Shown piece after piece: positions 13,788 to 19,916 of a stretch of DNA of 21,474 nucleotides. Both the position numbers and the translations under genes were made by a program. The notes under the pieces were generated by a model. The model saw nothing but the letters and a program-made list of their open reading frames with translations. It was not told the origin of the DNA and searched no databases. Position 1 is the stretch's first letter, and each line of letters begins with the position of its first letter. This DNA comes from CAVYPR01 sp052145775. GTDB lineage: Bacteria; Actinomycetota; Acidimicrobiia; Acidimicrobiales; RAAP-2. The stretch is from NCBI GenBank assembly GCA_052145775.1, contig JBKQNY010000211.1, positions 1 to 21,474 of the forward strand, in the 5' to 3' direction.

Positions 13788-14212
13788 CGGTCCCTTACGT
13801 CGATGAGCTCGATCAGGACGCCGTCGGGGTCGGCCACGACGGCCATGGGGGTGCCGTAGGCCTCGATGCGCCGGGGCGAGCCCCCGAGGCCCATCCCCTG
13901 CAGCCGGGCCAAGGTCTGCTCCACGTCGCACTCGATCGAGAGCAGCAGGAACCCGGCGGTGGCCGGACCGCCGTCGGCCGCCGGGCCCTCGACGTCGCCC
14001 AGGTGGACCAGTTCGACCGTCCCCGAGGCCGGGTGGCCGGGGTCGCCCAGGAAGACCGAGCGGAGCTCCGTCGACGGGCCGTGCAGGAGGGTCGGCCAGT
14101 CCCCCTCGAACCGGCGGTCCATGGTGACCTCGAACCCCAGGCCGTCCCGCCAGAACCGCAGGCTGGCCCCGACGTCCCTCACGCAAATGGCCGAATGGTG
14201 GATCACGCGCAA
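13784..14212 (-). CDS. VOC superfamily (glyoxalase/dioxygenase-like) protein
   Basis: The 142-aa protein reads MRVIHHSAICVRDVGASLRF at the start, the usual first beta-alpha unit of the vicinal oxygen chelate fold. It closes with MAVVADPDGVLIELID, which carries the metal-ligand Glu of the second module; His5 or His6 is the likely N-terminal ligand. A TTG at 14212 is chosen because GGGGAGG lies 6 nt upstream; a GTG two codons later (14206) is the alternative. It is the first gene of the operon with the monooxygenase and the flavin oxidoreductase. Members include glyoxalases, ring-cleaving dioxygenases and epimerases, so the reaction is open. Aromatic or lactone chemistry would fit the neighbours. 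Confidence 0.8.
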   Translation of the reverse strand: MRVIHHSAICVRDVGASLRFWRDGLGFEVTMDRRFEGDWPTLLHGPSTELRSVFLGDPGHPASGTVELVHLGDVEGPAADGGPATAGFLLLSIECDVEQTLARLQGMGLGGSPRRIEAYGTPMAVVADPDGVLIELIDVRDR

Positions 14213-14271
14213 CGTCGGCCTCCCCGCGAGCAGCCGGCGCACGCCGGCGGCTGGTCGCCGCCGGGGAAGTC

Positions 14272-14277
14272 TAGGGT
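14272..14277 (+). promoter_or_regulatory. Possible -10 box upstream of broken membrane gene
   Basis: TAGGGT fits TANNNT in the 107-bp gap between the divergent VOC gene and the membrane gene. A 12-bp direct repeat (CCCGGGCGCCGC at 14287-14298 and 14301-14312) follows. No -35 box is visible and the support is weak. Confidence 0.2.
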
Positions 14278-14382
14278 GGCCGCCATCCCGGGCGCCGCTC
14301 CCCGGGCGCCGCGACACTGGTGGCCGTGGGCGCGCCAGCAGATCCGGTGGCGAGCGGGCGGGCGGTCCGCCGGCAGGTCACC

Positions 14383-14795
14383 ATGAGGGTGGTCCTGCTC
14401 GCCTGCTCCTACCTCTGGCTGGGGGGGCTGGCGGTGCTGTGCTGCGTCATGTCCGGTTCTTCGGGCACCGGTCCCGCCAGGTCGGTCTACGACGAGAACC
14501 CGGGGCCGGTGACGGCGCTCCTGGCGGTCCTGGGGGGGGGGCCTGCCTGGTGGTCACGGCCAGCCTGGTCTGGCGGACGATCCACCGCTCACCCCGGCCG
14601 GGGGTGGCCGGCCTGGCGGCGGCCGGTGGCGCCGGCGTCGTGGCGCTGCTCGGGGCGTTGACCGTCGGACCGTTCATCGTGCCCCTGGCCGCCCTCCTGT
14701 TCGTGGTGGCGCTGCCGATGGACCGGTTGGACGCGAGCGCCGCCGAGGGCGGGACCCGTCAGCCGGCAGGTGGGGGACCGGGATCGTCGGTGTAG
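14383..14795 (+). pseudogene. Small four-helix membrane protein, frameshifted at a G10 tract
   Basis: From the ATG at 14383 (GTG 14320 is an in-frame alternative) the frame encodes a first hydrophobic segment (MRVVLLACSYLWLGGLAVLC) and the start of a second (TALLAVLGGG). At the ten-G run 14532-14541 this frame turns into Trp/Arg/Pro-rich noise. The frame that would be read with eleven or eight Gs continues with CLVVTASLVW, GVAGLAAAGGAGVVALLGAL and IVPLAALLFVVAL, then a hydrophilic tail to the stop at 14795. Repaired, the product is about 137 aa with four membrane helices. I do not recognise the family. The shift is a one-base loss, which may be a sequencing error, a real mutation or slippage-based variation. 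The 3' end overlaps the convergent MFS gene by 37 bp. Confidence 0.6.
14532..14541 (+). repeat. G10 homopolymer at frameshift point
   Basis: Ten consecutive Gs mark the exact place where the coding frame of the membrane-protein gene changes. Such tracts are prone to polymerase slippage and to sequencing error. Confidence 0.85.
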
Positions 14796-16003
14796 CGCCG
14801 GAACCCCGGCAGGGCGGCCATGAGGGCGATCGCCCCCACGATGCAGGCCAGGCCTCCCGAGACGATGGAGAACTCGGTGGTCACGGCGGTGGCCACCAAC
14901 CCGGACTCGAGGTCCCCGAGGCGCGGTCCCCCCTGCACCACCGCCATCTGGATCGAGGCCATGCGGCTGCGGAACTGCTCGGGGATCGAGGACATGAGGA
15001 CGGTGTTGCGCAGGACGGCCGAGATCACGTCGGCCCAGCCGGCCACGGCCAACAGGGGCAGGGACAGCCACAGCACCGTGCTGAACCCGAAGGCGGTGAT
15101 GGCCGCCCCCCAGACGAGCACGGCGGCGAAGATGACCCAGGTCTGTCGTCGCACGCGGGTCACCCACCCGGTGGTGGCCGCACCGAGCAGCGCACCGGCC
15201 CCCGGTGCGGCGTAGAGGAAGCCGAGGGTCACCGCGCCGCCGCGGAAGACCGTGGCGGCCAGGGCCGGGAACAGGGCGCGGGGCATGCCGAAGACCATGG
15301 CGTTGATGTCGATGAGGTAGACGCCCTGCAGGGCCTGGCGGCCCCGCAAGTAGCGCAGCCCCTCCATGATCGAGCCGATGCCGGGCCGGGTGGCCCCGGC
15401 CACCGGGGGGATCGGCGACATCATGGCGACGGTCACGATGCTGACGCCGTAGGTGAGGGCGTCGATGCCGTAGACCCATGGGACGCCGATGACTGCGATC
15501 AAAAGGCCGGCCAAGGCGGGTCCGGCCACCGTCCCCACCTGGAAGATGATCTGCATGAAGGCGTAGGCGGGGGCGAGCAGCCGTCGTGCGACCAGGGTGG
15601 GGACGGCCGCGTTGCGGGCCGTGGTGGCGAAGCCGGTCAGCCCGGCGGCCAGCGCGCTGACCAGGTAGATGGCCACGATCGAGGGGTGGTCGACCAGCGA
15701 GTTGAGGGCCAGGGCGGCGCTCGTGAGGGCGAGCGCCCCCGAGGCCACCAGGAGCAGCGTCCGGCGGTCGAGGGCGTCGCCGAGCGACCCGCCCACCAGG
15801 GCCCCGACGATGAGCGGGACCAGCTGGACCAGGCTGACCGCCCCCACCTGCAGGGACGAGTGCGTCTCGTCGTAGATCTGGTAAGGGATGGCCACGAGGG
15901 TGAGCTGGCTGCCCACCGAACCGACGATCTGGCCGAAGAAGAGGAACCGGAAGTCGCGGCTCTCCCGCAGCGGCGAGACGTCGATCAGGATCCGACCGGG
16001 CAC
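14759..16003 (-). CDS. MFS transporter (MFS_3 / EntS-like exporter family)
   Basis: The 414-aa inner-membrane protein has about 10-12 hydrophobic helices. The N-terminus SPLRESRDFRFLFFGQIVGSVGSQLTLVAIPYQIYD is typical of the MFS_3 group that includes the enterobactin exporter EntS. The loop 2-3 motif GGSLGDALDRRTLLL matches MFS motif A. The central RPGIGSIMEGLRYLRGRQALQGVYLID separates the two halves. Drug, siderophore or metabolite export by proton antiport is expected; the substrate is unknown. The GTG at 16003 lies 7 nt after a -10 box, suggesting a leaderless mRNA and its own promoter. It is 113 bp downstream of the SDR gene on the same strand. Confidence 0.88.
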   Translation of the reverse strand: MPGRILIDVSPLRESRDFRFLFFGQIVGSVGSQLTLVAIPYQIYDETHSSLQVGAVSLVQLVPLIVGALVGGSLGDALDRRTLLLVASGALALTSAALALNSLVDHPSIVAIYLVSALAAGLTGFATTARNAAVPTLVARRLLAPAYAFMQIIFQVGTVAGPALAGLLIAVIGVPWVYGIDALTYGVSIVTVAMMSPIPPVAGATRPGIGSIMEGLRYLRGRQALQGVYLIDINAMVFGMPRALFPALAATVFRGGAVTLGFLYAAPGAGALLGAATTGWVTRVRRQTWVIFAAVLVWGAAITAFGFSTVLWLSLPLLAVAGWADVISAVLRNTVLMSSIPEQFRSRMASIQMAVVQGGPRLGDLESGLVATAVTTEFSIVSGGLACIVGAIALMAALPGFRRYTDDPGPPPAG

Positions 16004-16010
16004 CCGAGGG

Positions 16011-16016
16011 AGCCTA
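16011..16016 (-). promoter_or_regulatory. -10 element of leaderless MFS promoter
   Basis: On the minus strand TAGGCT ends 7 nt before the GTG at 16003. No Shine-Dalgarno sequence or -35 box is visible. Confidence 0.4.
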
Positions 16017-16116
16017 GGGACCCGGTCGCGCCTCGAGAGGGTTGGCGCGGTCCGAGGGCTCGCCGGCCCCGTGCCCCGATCCCCTCGCCCCTACGGCCCG
16101 GTCCGCCGCGGGAAGG

Positions 16117-16941
16117 TCAGTCCTTGCCCTGCAGCTTCCTGGCGGCCGACCCGAGGTCCAGGTCCCAGGCGGCCGGCCAGTCGGTCGGCCGGAGCAGCGC
16201 CTCGGTCCCTCCGTCGACCAGGACCACCGAACCGCAGAAGAACCCGCCGTCGGGCCCGAGGAGGAGGTCCACCAGCGCGGCGATCTCCTCGGGCCGTCCC
16301 GGCCGGCCGACGGGGATGGGGAGGATCTCGATCAGCGGCGCCATGTCCGGTTCGGCGACCAGCGGGGTGTCGACCATGCCCGGGGCCACGGCGTTGAGCC
16401 GGATGCCGCTGCCGGCCCACTCGGCCGAGACCGACTGGCGGCGCACCCAGTGGGCGATGGCCAGCTTGGAGGCGGCGTAGGCGGCCACGGCACCGGCCTC
16501 GTCGGCCGACCTTCCGGCCTCCCCCTCGTCGCCACCGAGGCAGGCCGCCACCAGGTCGGCCGGGATGGCCGGCTGGATGGTCGTGGAGTTGGAGCTGATG
16601 GCGACGGCGGCCGGGGAGGCCGAGCGGGCGAGCAGCGGTCGCAGCCCCTCGAGCAGGGTGACGGAGCCGAAGTAGTTGACCGAGGTCACCAGGGAGCCGG
16701 GCCGCGAGGGTGCGCCGGCCACCCCGGCGCAGGTGACCAGCCCCTCGAGTCGACCGCCGCAGATCCGGTCCACGGCCTCGATGCCCGCTCGGCGCCCTTC
16801 GGGGGTCCCGAGGTCAGCGGTGACGTCGGCGTCGTGCAGGTCGACGCCGATGACCCTCGCCCCCCTGCCGGCCAGGCGTCGCCGGCAGGCGTCGCCGATG
16901 CCCGAGGCCGACCCGGTGACGACGACCGTCCCGTCGCTCAC
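16117..16941 (-). CDS. Short-chain dehydrogenase/reductase resembling 3-alpha-hydroxysteroid dehydrogenase
   Basis: The 274-aa protein is a classical SDR. It has the nucleotide motif TGSASGIG (9-16), Asp34 after beta-2 (preference for NAD), CAGVAG for the NNAG region, catalytic Ser116/117, and Tyr155 with Lys159 in YAASK. The pattern DADVTADLGTPEGR, SVNYFGSVTLLEGL and the acidic insertion before the YxxxK motif strongly recall the Comamonas 3-alpha-hydroxysteroid dehydrogenase/carbonyl reductase. That resemblance is from memory, not a search. It would oxidise or reduce a hydroxyl/carbonyl on a steroid or similar ring. The GTG at 16941 overlaps the stop of the preceding split-barrel gene as GTGA, so the two are translationally coupled. 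Confidence 0.85.
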   Translation of the reverse strand: MSDGTVVVTGSASGIGDACRRRLAGRGARVIGVDLHDADVTADLGTPEGRRAGIEAVDRICGGRLEGLVTCAGVAGAPSRPGSLVTSVNYFGSVTLLEGLRPLLARSASPAAVAISSNSTTIQPAIPADLVAACLGGDEGEAGRSADEAGAVAAYAASKLAIAHWVRRQSVSAEWAGSGIRLNAVAPGMVDTPLVAEPDMAPLIEILPIPVGRPGRPEEIAALVDLLLGPDGGFFCGSVVLVDGGTEALLRPTDWPAAWDLDLGSAARKLQGKD

Positions 16942-17645
16942 CGCGCCGGGTCCCCCGGCCGACGGGGGTCGGTGGCGTAGGAGGGGACCGCCACACCCGC
17001 CGGCAGGTCCGGCTCGGAGAGCGGCGGCCCGGGCACCGTGCTGAGGGGGACCACCCCGGCCCAGACCGAAAGCCCCATGTCCTCCTCGTCGTCGATCGGC
17101 CCGCCGCTGCGCACCTTGGCCGACCCCTCGACCACCGGGAACCGCAGGATGAGGGTCCCGCGCAGCTCGGTGGGGTTGGGCGGACGGGCGTCGTCCCCCC
17201 GGCCAGGGGCCATGTGGTCGAGCAGGGAGCGCGCCGCCAGAAGCTGCTCAGCCTGCTCCGTGACCCGGACGGCGGTGCCCAGCAGCATCACCGACCGGTA
17301 GTTCATCGAGTGGTGGAAGGCCGAACGGGCCAGCACGAGCCCGTCGAGGAGGGTGACCGTGACGCAGGCCTCGGCGCCTTCCTCCAGGGCCCGCAGCGTC
17401 CGGTTGGCCGGCGCCCCGTGGAGGTAGAGGACGTCGCCCACCGGTGCGTAGGCCATGGGCACCACGTAGGTCGTGCCTTTGTCGTTGAAGCCGACGTGGC
17501 AGAGGTACCCCTCGTCGAGGATGCCGCGCACGGTCTCGAGGTCGAGGTGGCCGCGCTCTTTCTTGCGGCGGAGGGTGGTCCTGGTGGTCGCCTCCAGGCT
17601 CGCCCCGTCCCCGGAAGCGTCGGCCCACGTCCCGCTCTCGGTCAC
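16938..17645 (-). CDS. Pyridoxamine 5'-phosphate oxidase family protein (NimA-like)
   Basis: The 235-aa protein has the FMN-binding split-barrel fold. TTLRRKKERGHLDLETVRGILDEGYLCHVGF (21-53) is the usual start of NimA-like proteins. YVVPMAYAPVGDVLYLHGAPANR (60-82) and FHHSMNYRSVMLLGTA (110-125) are family blocks, and SAKVRSGGPIDDEEDM (175-190) closes the core. NimA-type members reduce nitroimidazoles; most have no known substrate. The GTG at 17645 starts 11 nt after the peroxiredoxin stop with only a weak ribosome binding site. The stop overlaps the SDR start. A redox function with the peroxiredoxin and SDR is possible, but co-transcription is the only evidence. Confidence 0.85.
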   Translation of the reverse strand: MTESGTWADASGDGASLEATTRTTLRRKKERGHLDLETVRGILDEGYLCHVGFNDKGTTYVVPMAYAPVGDVLYLHGAPANRTLRALEEGAEACVTVTLLDGLVLARSAFHHSMNYRSVMLLGTAVRVTEQAEQLLAARSLLDHMAPGRGDDARPPNPTELRGTLILRFPVVEGSAKVRSGGPIDDEEDMGLSVWAGVVPLSTVPGPPLSEPDLPAGVAVPSYATDPRRPGDPAR

Positions 17646-17656
17646 CGGCCCGCCGG

Positions 17657-18121
17657 TCAGGCGGCCGGCGCCTGGCGGGCGCGCAGGATCTCCAGGGCCC
17701 GGTCGGCGTGCGCGCCCATCGAGATCTCGGTGTGGATCACGCCGAGCATGGTGCGGTCGGTGTCGATGACGAAGGTGGTGCGCCGGTTGCCCAGCATGTT
17801 GATCGACCGCTTCACGCCCAACTGGATCGAGACGGCGTAGTCGGGGTCCGACAGCAGCGGGAAGTCGAAGGAGTGCTTGTCCGAGAACTGCTTCTGCTTC
17901 TCGACCTTGTCGGCGCTGATGCCCACCCGCTGCGCACCGACGGCCGCGAACTCCGCCGCCAGGTCCCTGAAATGGCAGCTCTCCTTGGTGCAGCCGTAGG
18001 TCATGGCCGCGGGATAGAAGAAGAGCACGACGGGCCCGTCGGCCAGCAGCGTGCTCAGGCGCCTGGGCGTGCCGTTCTCGTCGGGCAGCTCGAAGTCGGG
18101 GACGACGTCGCCCTTGCGCAT
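17657..18121 (-). CDS. Thioredoxin-dependent peroxiredoxin, PrxQ/Bcp type
   Basis: The 154-aa thioredoxin-fold enzyme reduces hydrogen peroxide and organic hydroperoxides in the cytosol. GDVVPDFELPDENG (4-17) is the AhpC/TSA start. The active site TYGCTKESCHFRD (41-53) holds the peroxidatic Cys44 and, five residues later, the resolving Cys49, the PrxQ/Bcp arrangement. The usual Pro is replaced: TYGC instead of TPGC. RRTTFVIDTD and ALEILRARQ complete the fold. The ATG at 18121 is 6 nt after a -10 box, so the mRNA is predicted to be leaderless and separate from the response regulator 48 bp upstream. It heads the group with the split-barrel and SDR genes. Confidence 0.92.
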   Translation of the reverse strand: MRKGDVVPDFELPDENGTPRRLSTLLADGPVVLFFYPAAMTYGCTKESCHFRDLAAEFAAVGAQRVGISADKVEKQKQFSDKHSFDFPLLSDPDYAVSIQLGVKRSINMLGNRRTTFVIDTDRTMLGVIHTEISMGAHADRALEILRARQAPAA

Positions 18122-18127
18122 CCGGCC

Positions 18128-18133
18128 AGCGTA
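18128..18133 (-). promoter_or_regulatory. -10 element of leaderless peroxiredoxin promoter
   Basis: On the minus strand TACGCT ends 6 nt before the ATG at 18121. No Shine-Dalgarno sequence is present. Confidence 0.5.
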
Positions 18134-18169
18134 CCAACCCGCCGGCTGCCGTCTCCCGGGACGGCCGGG

Positions 18170-18907
18170 CTACGGCTCGAAGCGGAAGCCGACCCCGCGG
18201 ATGGTCAGCAGGTGACGAGGGTGGGCCGGATCTGGCTCCACCTTGCGGCGGAGCCGCTTCACGTGGGTGTCCAAGGTGCGGGTGTCGGAGAGGTCCTGGT
18301 CCCACCAGAGCCGGTCGATGCACCACTCGCGGGTGACCACCTGCCCGGCGTGGGTCATGAGGAGGGCGAGGAGGTCGAACTCCTTCCTCGAGAGGTCGAC
18401 CGGCCGGCCGTCGACCGTGACCTCGCGGCGGCCGGTGTCGAGGTGGACCGGGCCCACCTGGACGGACTCCTCGCGTGGGGCGGGGGTGGATGAGCCCCGC
18501 CGCAGAACGGCGCGCATGCGGGCCACCAACTCGCGCAGGCGGAAGGGCTTGGCCACGTAGTCCGAGGCCCCGAGCTCGAGGCCGAGGACGATGTCGACCT
18601 CGGCGTCGCGGGCCGTGACCATGATAATGGGCACCGGGGCGAGTGCCCGCATTCGCTGGCAGAGCTCGATCCCCGACTGGTCCGGCAGCATCACGTCGAG
18701 GAGGACCAGGTCGGGGTGGACCCGGTGGAAGAGGCGGAGCGCCTCGTGGCCATCGGCCGCCAGCTCGACGGCGAACCCCTCCCGGGAGAGGCCCGAGGCC
18801 AGCGCCTGGCGGTAGGACTCCTCGTCATCGACGACCAGGACCACCGGCCGGCTGTCCCGGCCGGCCCGGCCGACCGCGTCGTGACTGTCGATGGTCGAGG
18901 TGGTCAT
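18170..18907 (-). CDS. OmpR/PhoB family response regulator (orphan)
   Basis: The 245-aa two-component regulator has a receiver domain (about 20-137) with the acidic pair Asp27-Asp28, phospho-acceptor Asp71 in LVLLDVMLP, Thr98 and Lys120 in YVAKPF. The winged-helix effector domain (about 145-245) shows VDLSRKEFDLLALLMTHAGQVVTRE, DTRTLDTHVKRLRRKVEPDP and LLTIRGVGFRFEP. Both domains are complete, and the sequence resembles RegX3. No histidine kinase gene is in the window on either side. The start is uncertain: ATG 18907 is used here; ATG 18946 adds 13 residues and overlaps the small upstream ORF. Neither has a good Shine-Dalgarno sequence, which fits translation coupled to that ORF. Confidence 0.92.
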   Translation of the reverse strand: MTTSTIDSHDAVGRAGRDSRPVVLVVDDEESYRQALASGLSREGFAVELAADGHEALRLFHRVHPDLVLLDVMLPDQSGIELCQRMRALAPVPIIMVTARDAEVDIVLGLELGASDYVAKPFRLRELVARMRAVLRRGSSTPAPREESVQVGPVHLDTGRREVTVDGRPVDLSRKEFDLLALLMTHAGQVVTREWCIDRLWWDQDLSDTRTLDTHVKRLRRKVEPDPAHPRHLLTIRGVGFRFEP

Positions 18908-18932
18908 GGCGGGTTCGGTGGTCAGCTGGCGG

Positions 18933-19214
18933 TCAGGCCACGTCATCCGGGTGCCGGAGGCCGGTCGACGGGTGCCAGCGGGGACCCGGAGGTGCTGTCG
19001 GGCGGGTGGGCAGGGCCGGCCGCAGGCGGGGCGTCTCCGCATTCCGGGCCAGGAGCAGCCGCTGGAGGAGGGTCCGACGGCGCCGGCGGGCGGTGGCGGG
19101 GAACGGCAGGATGGTGGCCAACTGCGTCGGTCCGCAGCCAGCCACCTCGTCCGCGCGGACCGTCCGACCGCCGTTGCGCTCCGACCTCCGGTCGAGGTCG
19201 GACTGCTGTGCCAT
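18933..19214 (-). CDS. Possible small basic protein upstream of the response regulator
   Basis: This 93-aa open frame starts MAQQSDLDRRSERNGGRTVR. Its middle part ends ILPFPATARRRRRTLLQRLLLARN, then becomes Pro/Arg-rich. It has no recognised domain. Support: high third-position GC, a TANNNT -10 box 7 nt before the ATG, and a stop only 25 bp before the response-regulator start. Against it: no known family and a composition that chance frames in high-GC DNA can imitate. The rest of the 430-bp gap 18908-19337 holds only regulatory sequence. Confidence 0.35.
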   Translation of the reverse strand: MAQQSDLDRRSERNGGRTVRADEVAGCGPTQLATILPFPATARRRRRTLLQRLLLARNAETPRLRPALPTRPTAPPGPRWHPSTGLRHPDDVA

Positions 19215-19221
19215 AGTCCGA

Positions 19222-19227
19222 ACCGTA
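19222..19227 (-). promoter_or_regulatory. -10 element upstream of small ORF and response regulator
   Basis: On the minus strand TACGGT ends 7 nt before the ATG at 19214. It lies in an 8-bp palindrome CCGTACGG (19223-19230). It may drive the response regulator as well. Confidence 0.35.
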
Positions 19228-19235
19228 CGGAAGCC

Positions 19236-19297
19236 AGATGAACGGCCCGCGACCCGGCTGCAACATCGAGATGACGGAGAGATGAACTCTTTGATGA
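19236..19297. promoter_or_regulatory. Phased direct repeats, possible response-regulator sites
   Basis: GAGATGA-CGGA-GAGATGA (19268-19285) is a 7-4-7 direct repeat with 11-bp period, the layout of PHO-box type sites bound by OmpR/PhoB regulators. The core AGATGA also occurs at 19236, exactly 33 bp (three turns) earlier, and TGATGA follows at 19292. The sites lie between the response regulator group and the divergent PPOX gene. Confidence 0.45.
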
Positions 19298-19320
19298 CTC
19301 GGTCAGCCAGGCACGATGCT
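19291..19320 (+). promoter_or_regulatory. Possible promoter of the PPOX-class gene
   Basis: TTGATG (19291-19296) and GATGCT (19315-19320) are spaced 18 bp. They place transcription start just ahead of AAAGGAGGG (19325-19333), the ribosome binding site for the ATG at 19338. The -10 match is only partial. Confidence 0.4.
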
Positions 19321-19337
19321 GGGTAAAGGAGGGTGCC

Positions 19338-19853
19338 ATGACCGAGGCCATGGGGCACGGGGTGAAGCAGCGGGACATCATCAAGATGACCCCCGACGAG
19401 GTTGACGAATTTCTCGTCGGGCAGCGCACGCTGTCGATGTGCACCATCAACTTCGACGGCTCCATCCACGCAGTGGCCATGTGGTACGGGTTCGTGGAGG
19501 GGGCGGTGGCCGTCGAGACCAAGACCAAGTCCCAGAAGGTCCAGAACCTCCGCCGGGACCCCCGCATGACCTGCCTGGTCGAGGCCGGCGACTCCTACGA
19601 GGAGCTGCGGGGCGTGGAGCTGGCCGGCCGGGCGGAGATCATCGACGATCCCGCACGGATGTGGGCGCTGGGAGTGAGCGTGTTCGAGCGCTACACGGGC
19701 CCGTACTCCGAGGAGATGAAGCCCTTCGTCGAGGCCATGCTGCACAAGCGGGTGGTGGTGAAGCTGCACGTGGAGCGCACGGTGAGCTGGGACCACCGCA
19801 AGCTGGGGCTCGGGCCGACCGGCGCCAGCGCCTCGGCACCCGCCGTAAACTGA
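19338..19853 (+). CDS. PPOX-class (possibly F420-dependent) split-barrel protein
   Basis: The 171-aa protein has the pyridoxamine 5'-phosphate oxidase-like split barrel. VDEFLVGQRTLSMCTINFDGSIHAVAMWYGFVEGAVAVET (22-61) forms the first strands. KSQKVQNLRRDPRMTCLVEAG (64-84) is the family block often seen in F420- or FMN-binding PPOX proteins, and GVELAGRAEIIDDPAR follows. In actinobacteria many such proteins use coenzyme F420 to reduce diverse compounds. Cofactor and substrate here are unproven. The ATG at 19338 has AAAGGAGGG 5 nt upstream. It is divergent from the response regulator group and may be its target. Confidence 0.85.
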   Translation: MTEAMGHGVKQRDIIKMTPDEVDEFLVGQRTLSMCTINFDGSIHAVAMWYGFVEGAVAVETKTKSQKVQNLRRDPRMTCLVEAGDSYEELRGVELAGRAEIIDDPARMWALGVSVFERYTGPYSEEMKPFVEAMLHKRVVVKLHVERTVSWDHRKLGLGPTGASASAPAVN

Positions 19854-19864
19854 CGCAGTGTCAG
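19850..19864. promoter_or_regulatory. TetR-like operator at the PPOX stop codon
   Basis: CTGACGCAGTGTCAG is an inverted repeat with 5-bp perfect outer arms; only one inner pair mismatches. It resembles the TGACAC-type operators of actinobacterial TetR regulators of lipid and acyl-CoA genes. It overlaps the PPOX stop codon and lies 52 bp before the amidohydrolase start. No TetR gene is in the window. Confidence 0.45.
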
Positions 19865-19916
19865 ATTTGCTGAGGCGCGGGCCGCAGGAGGCTCCCGCCC
19901 ACCCAGGAGGCGCTCG

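Noticed and set aside
11188..13859. Two long plus-strand frames (410 and 494 codons) opposite the flavoenzyme operon
   Set aside because: They mirror the coding strand bias and have no motifs, while the opposite strand has complete flavoenzyme motifs and 4-bp gene overlaps.
14532..14541. Programmed ribosomal frameshift at the G10 tract
   Set aside because: No clear downstream stimulatory structure or ribosome binding-like element was recognised, and the protein family is unknown; mutation or sequencing error is simpler.
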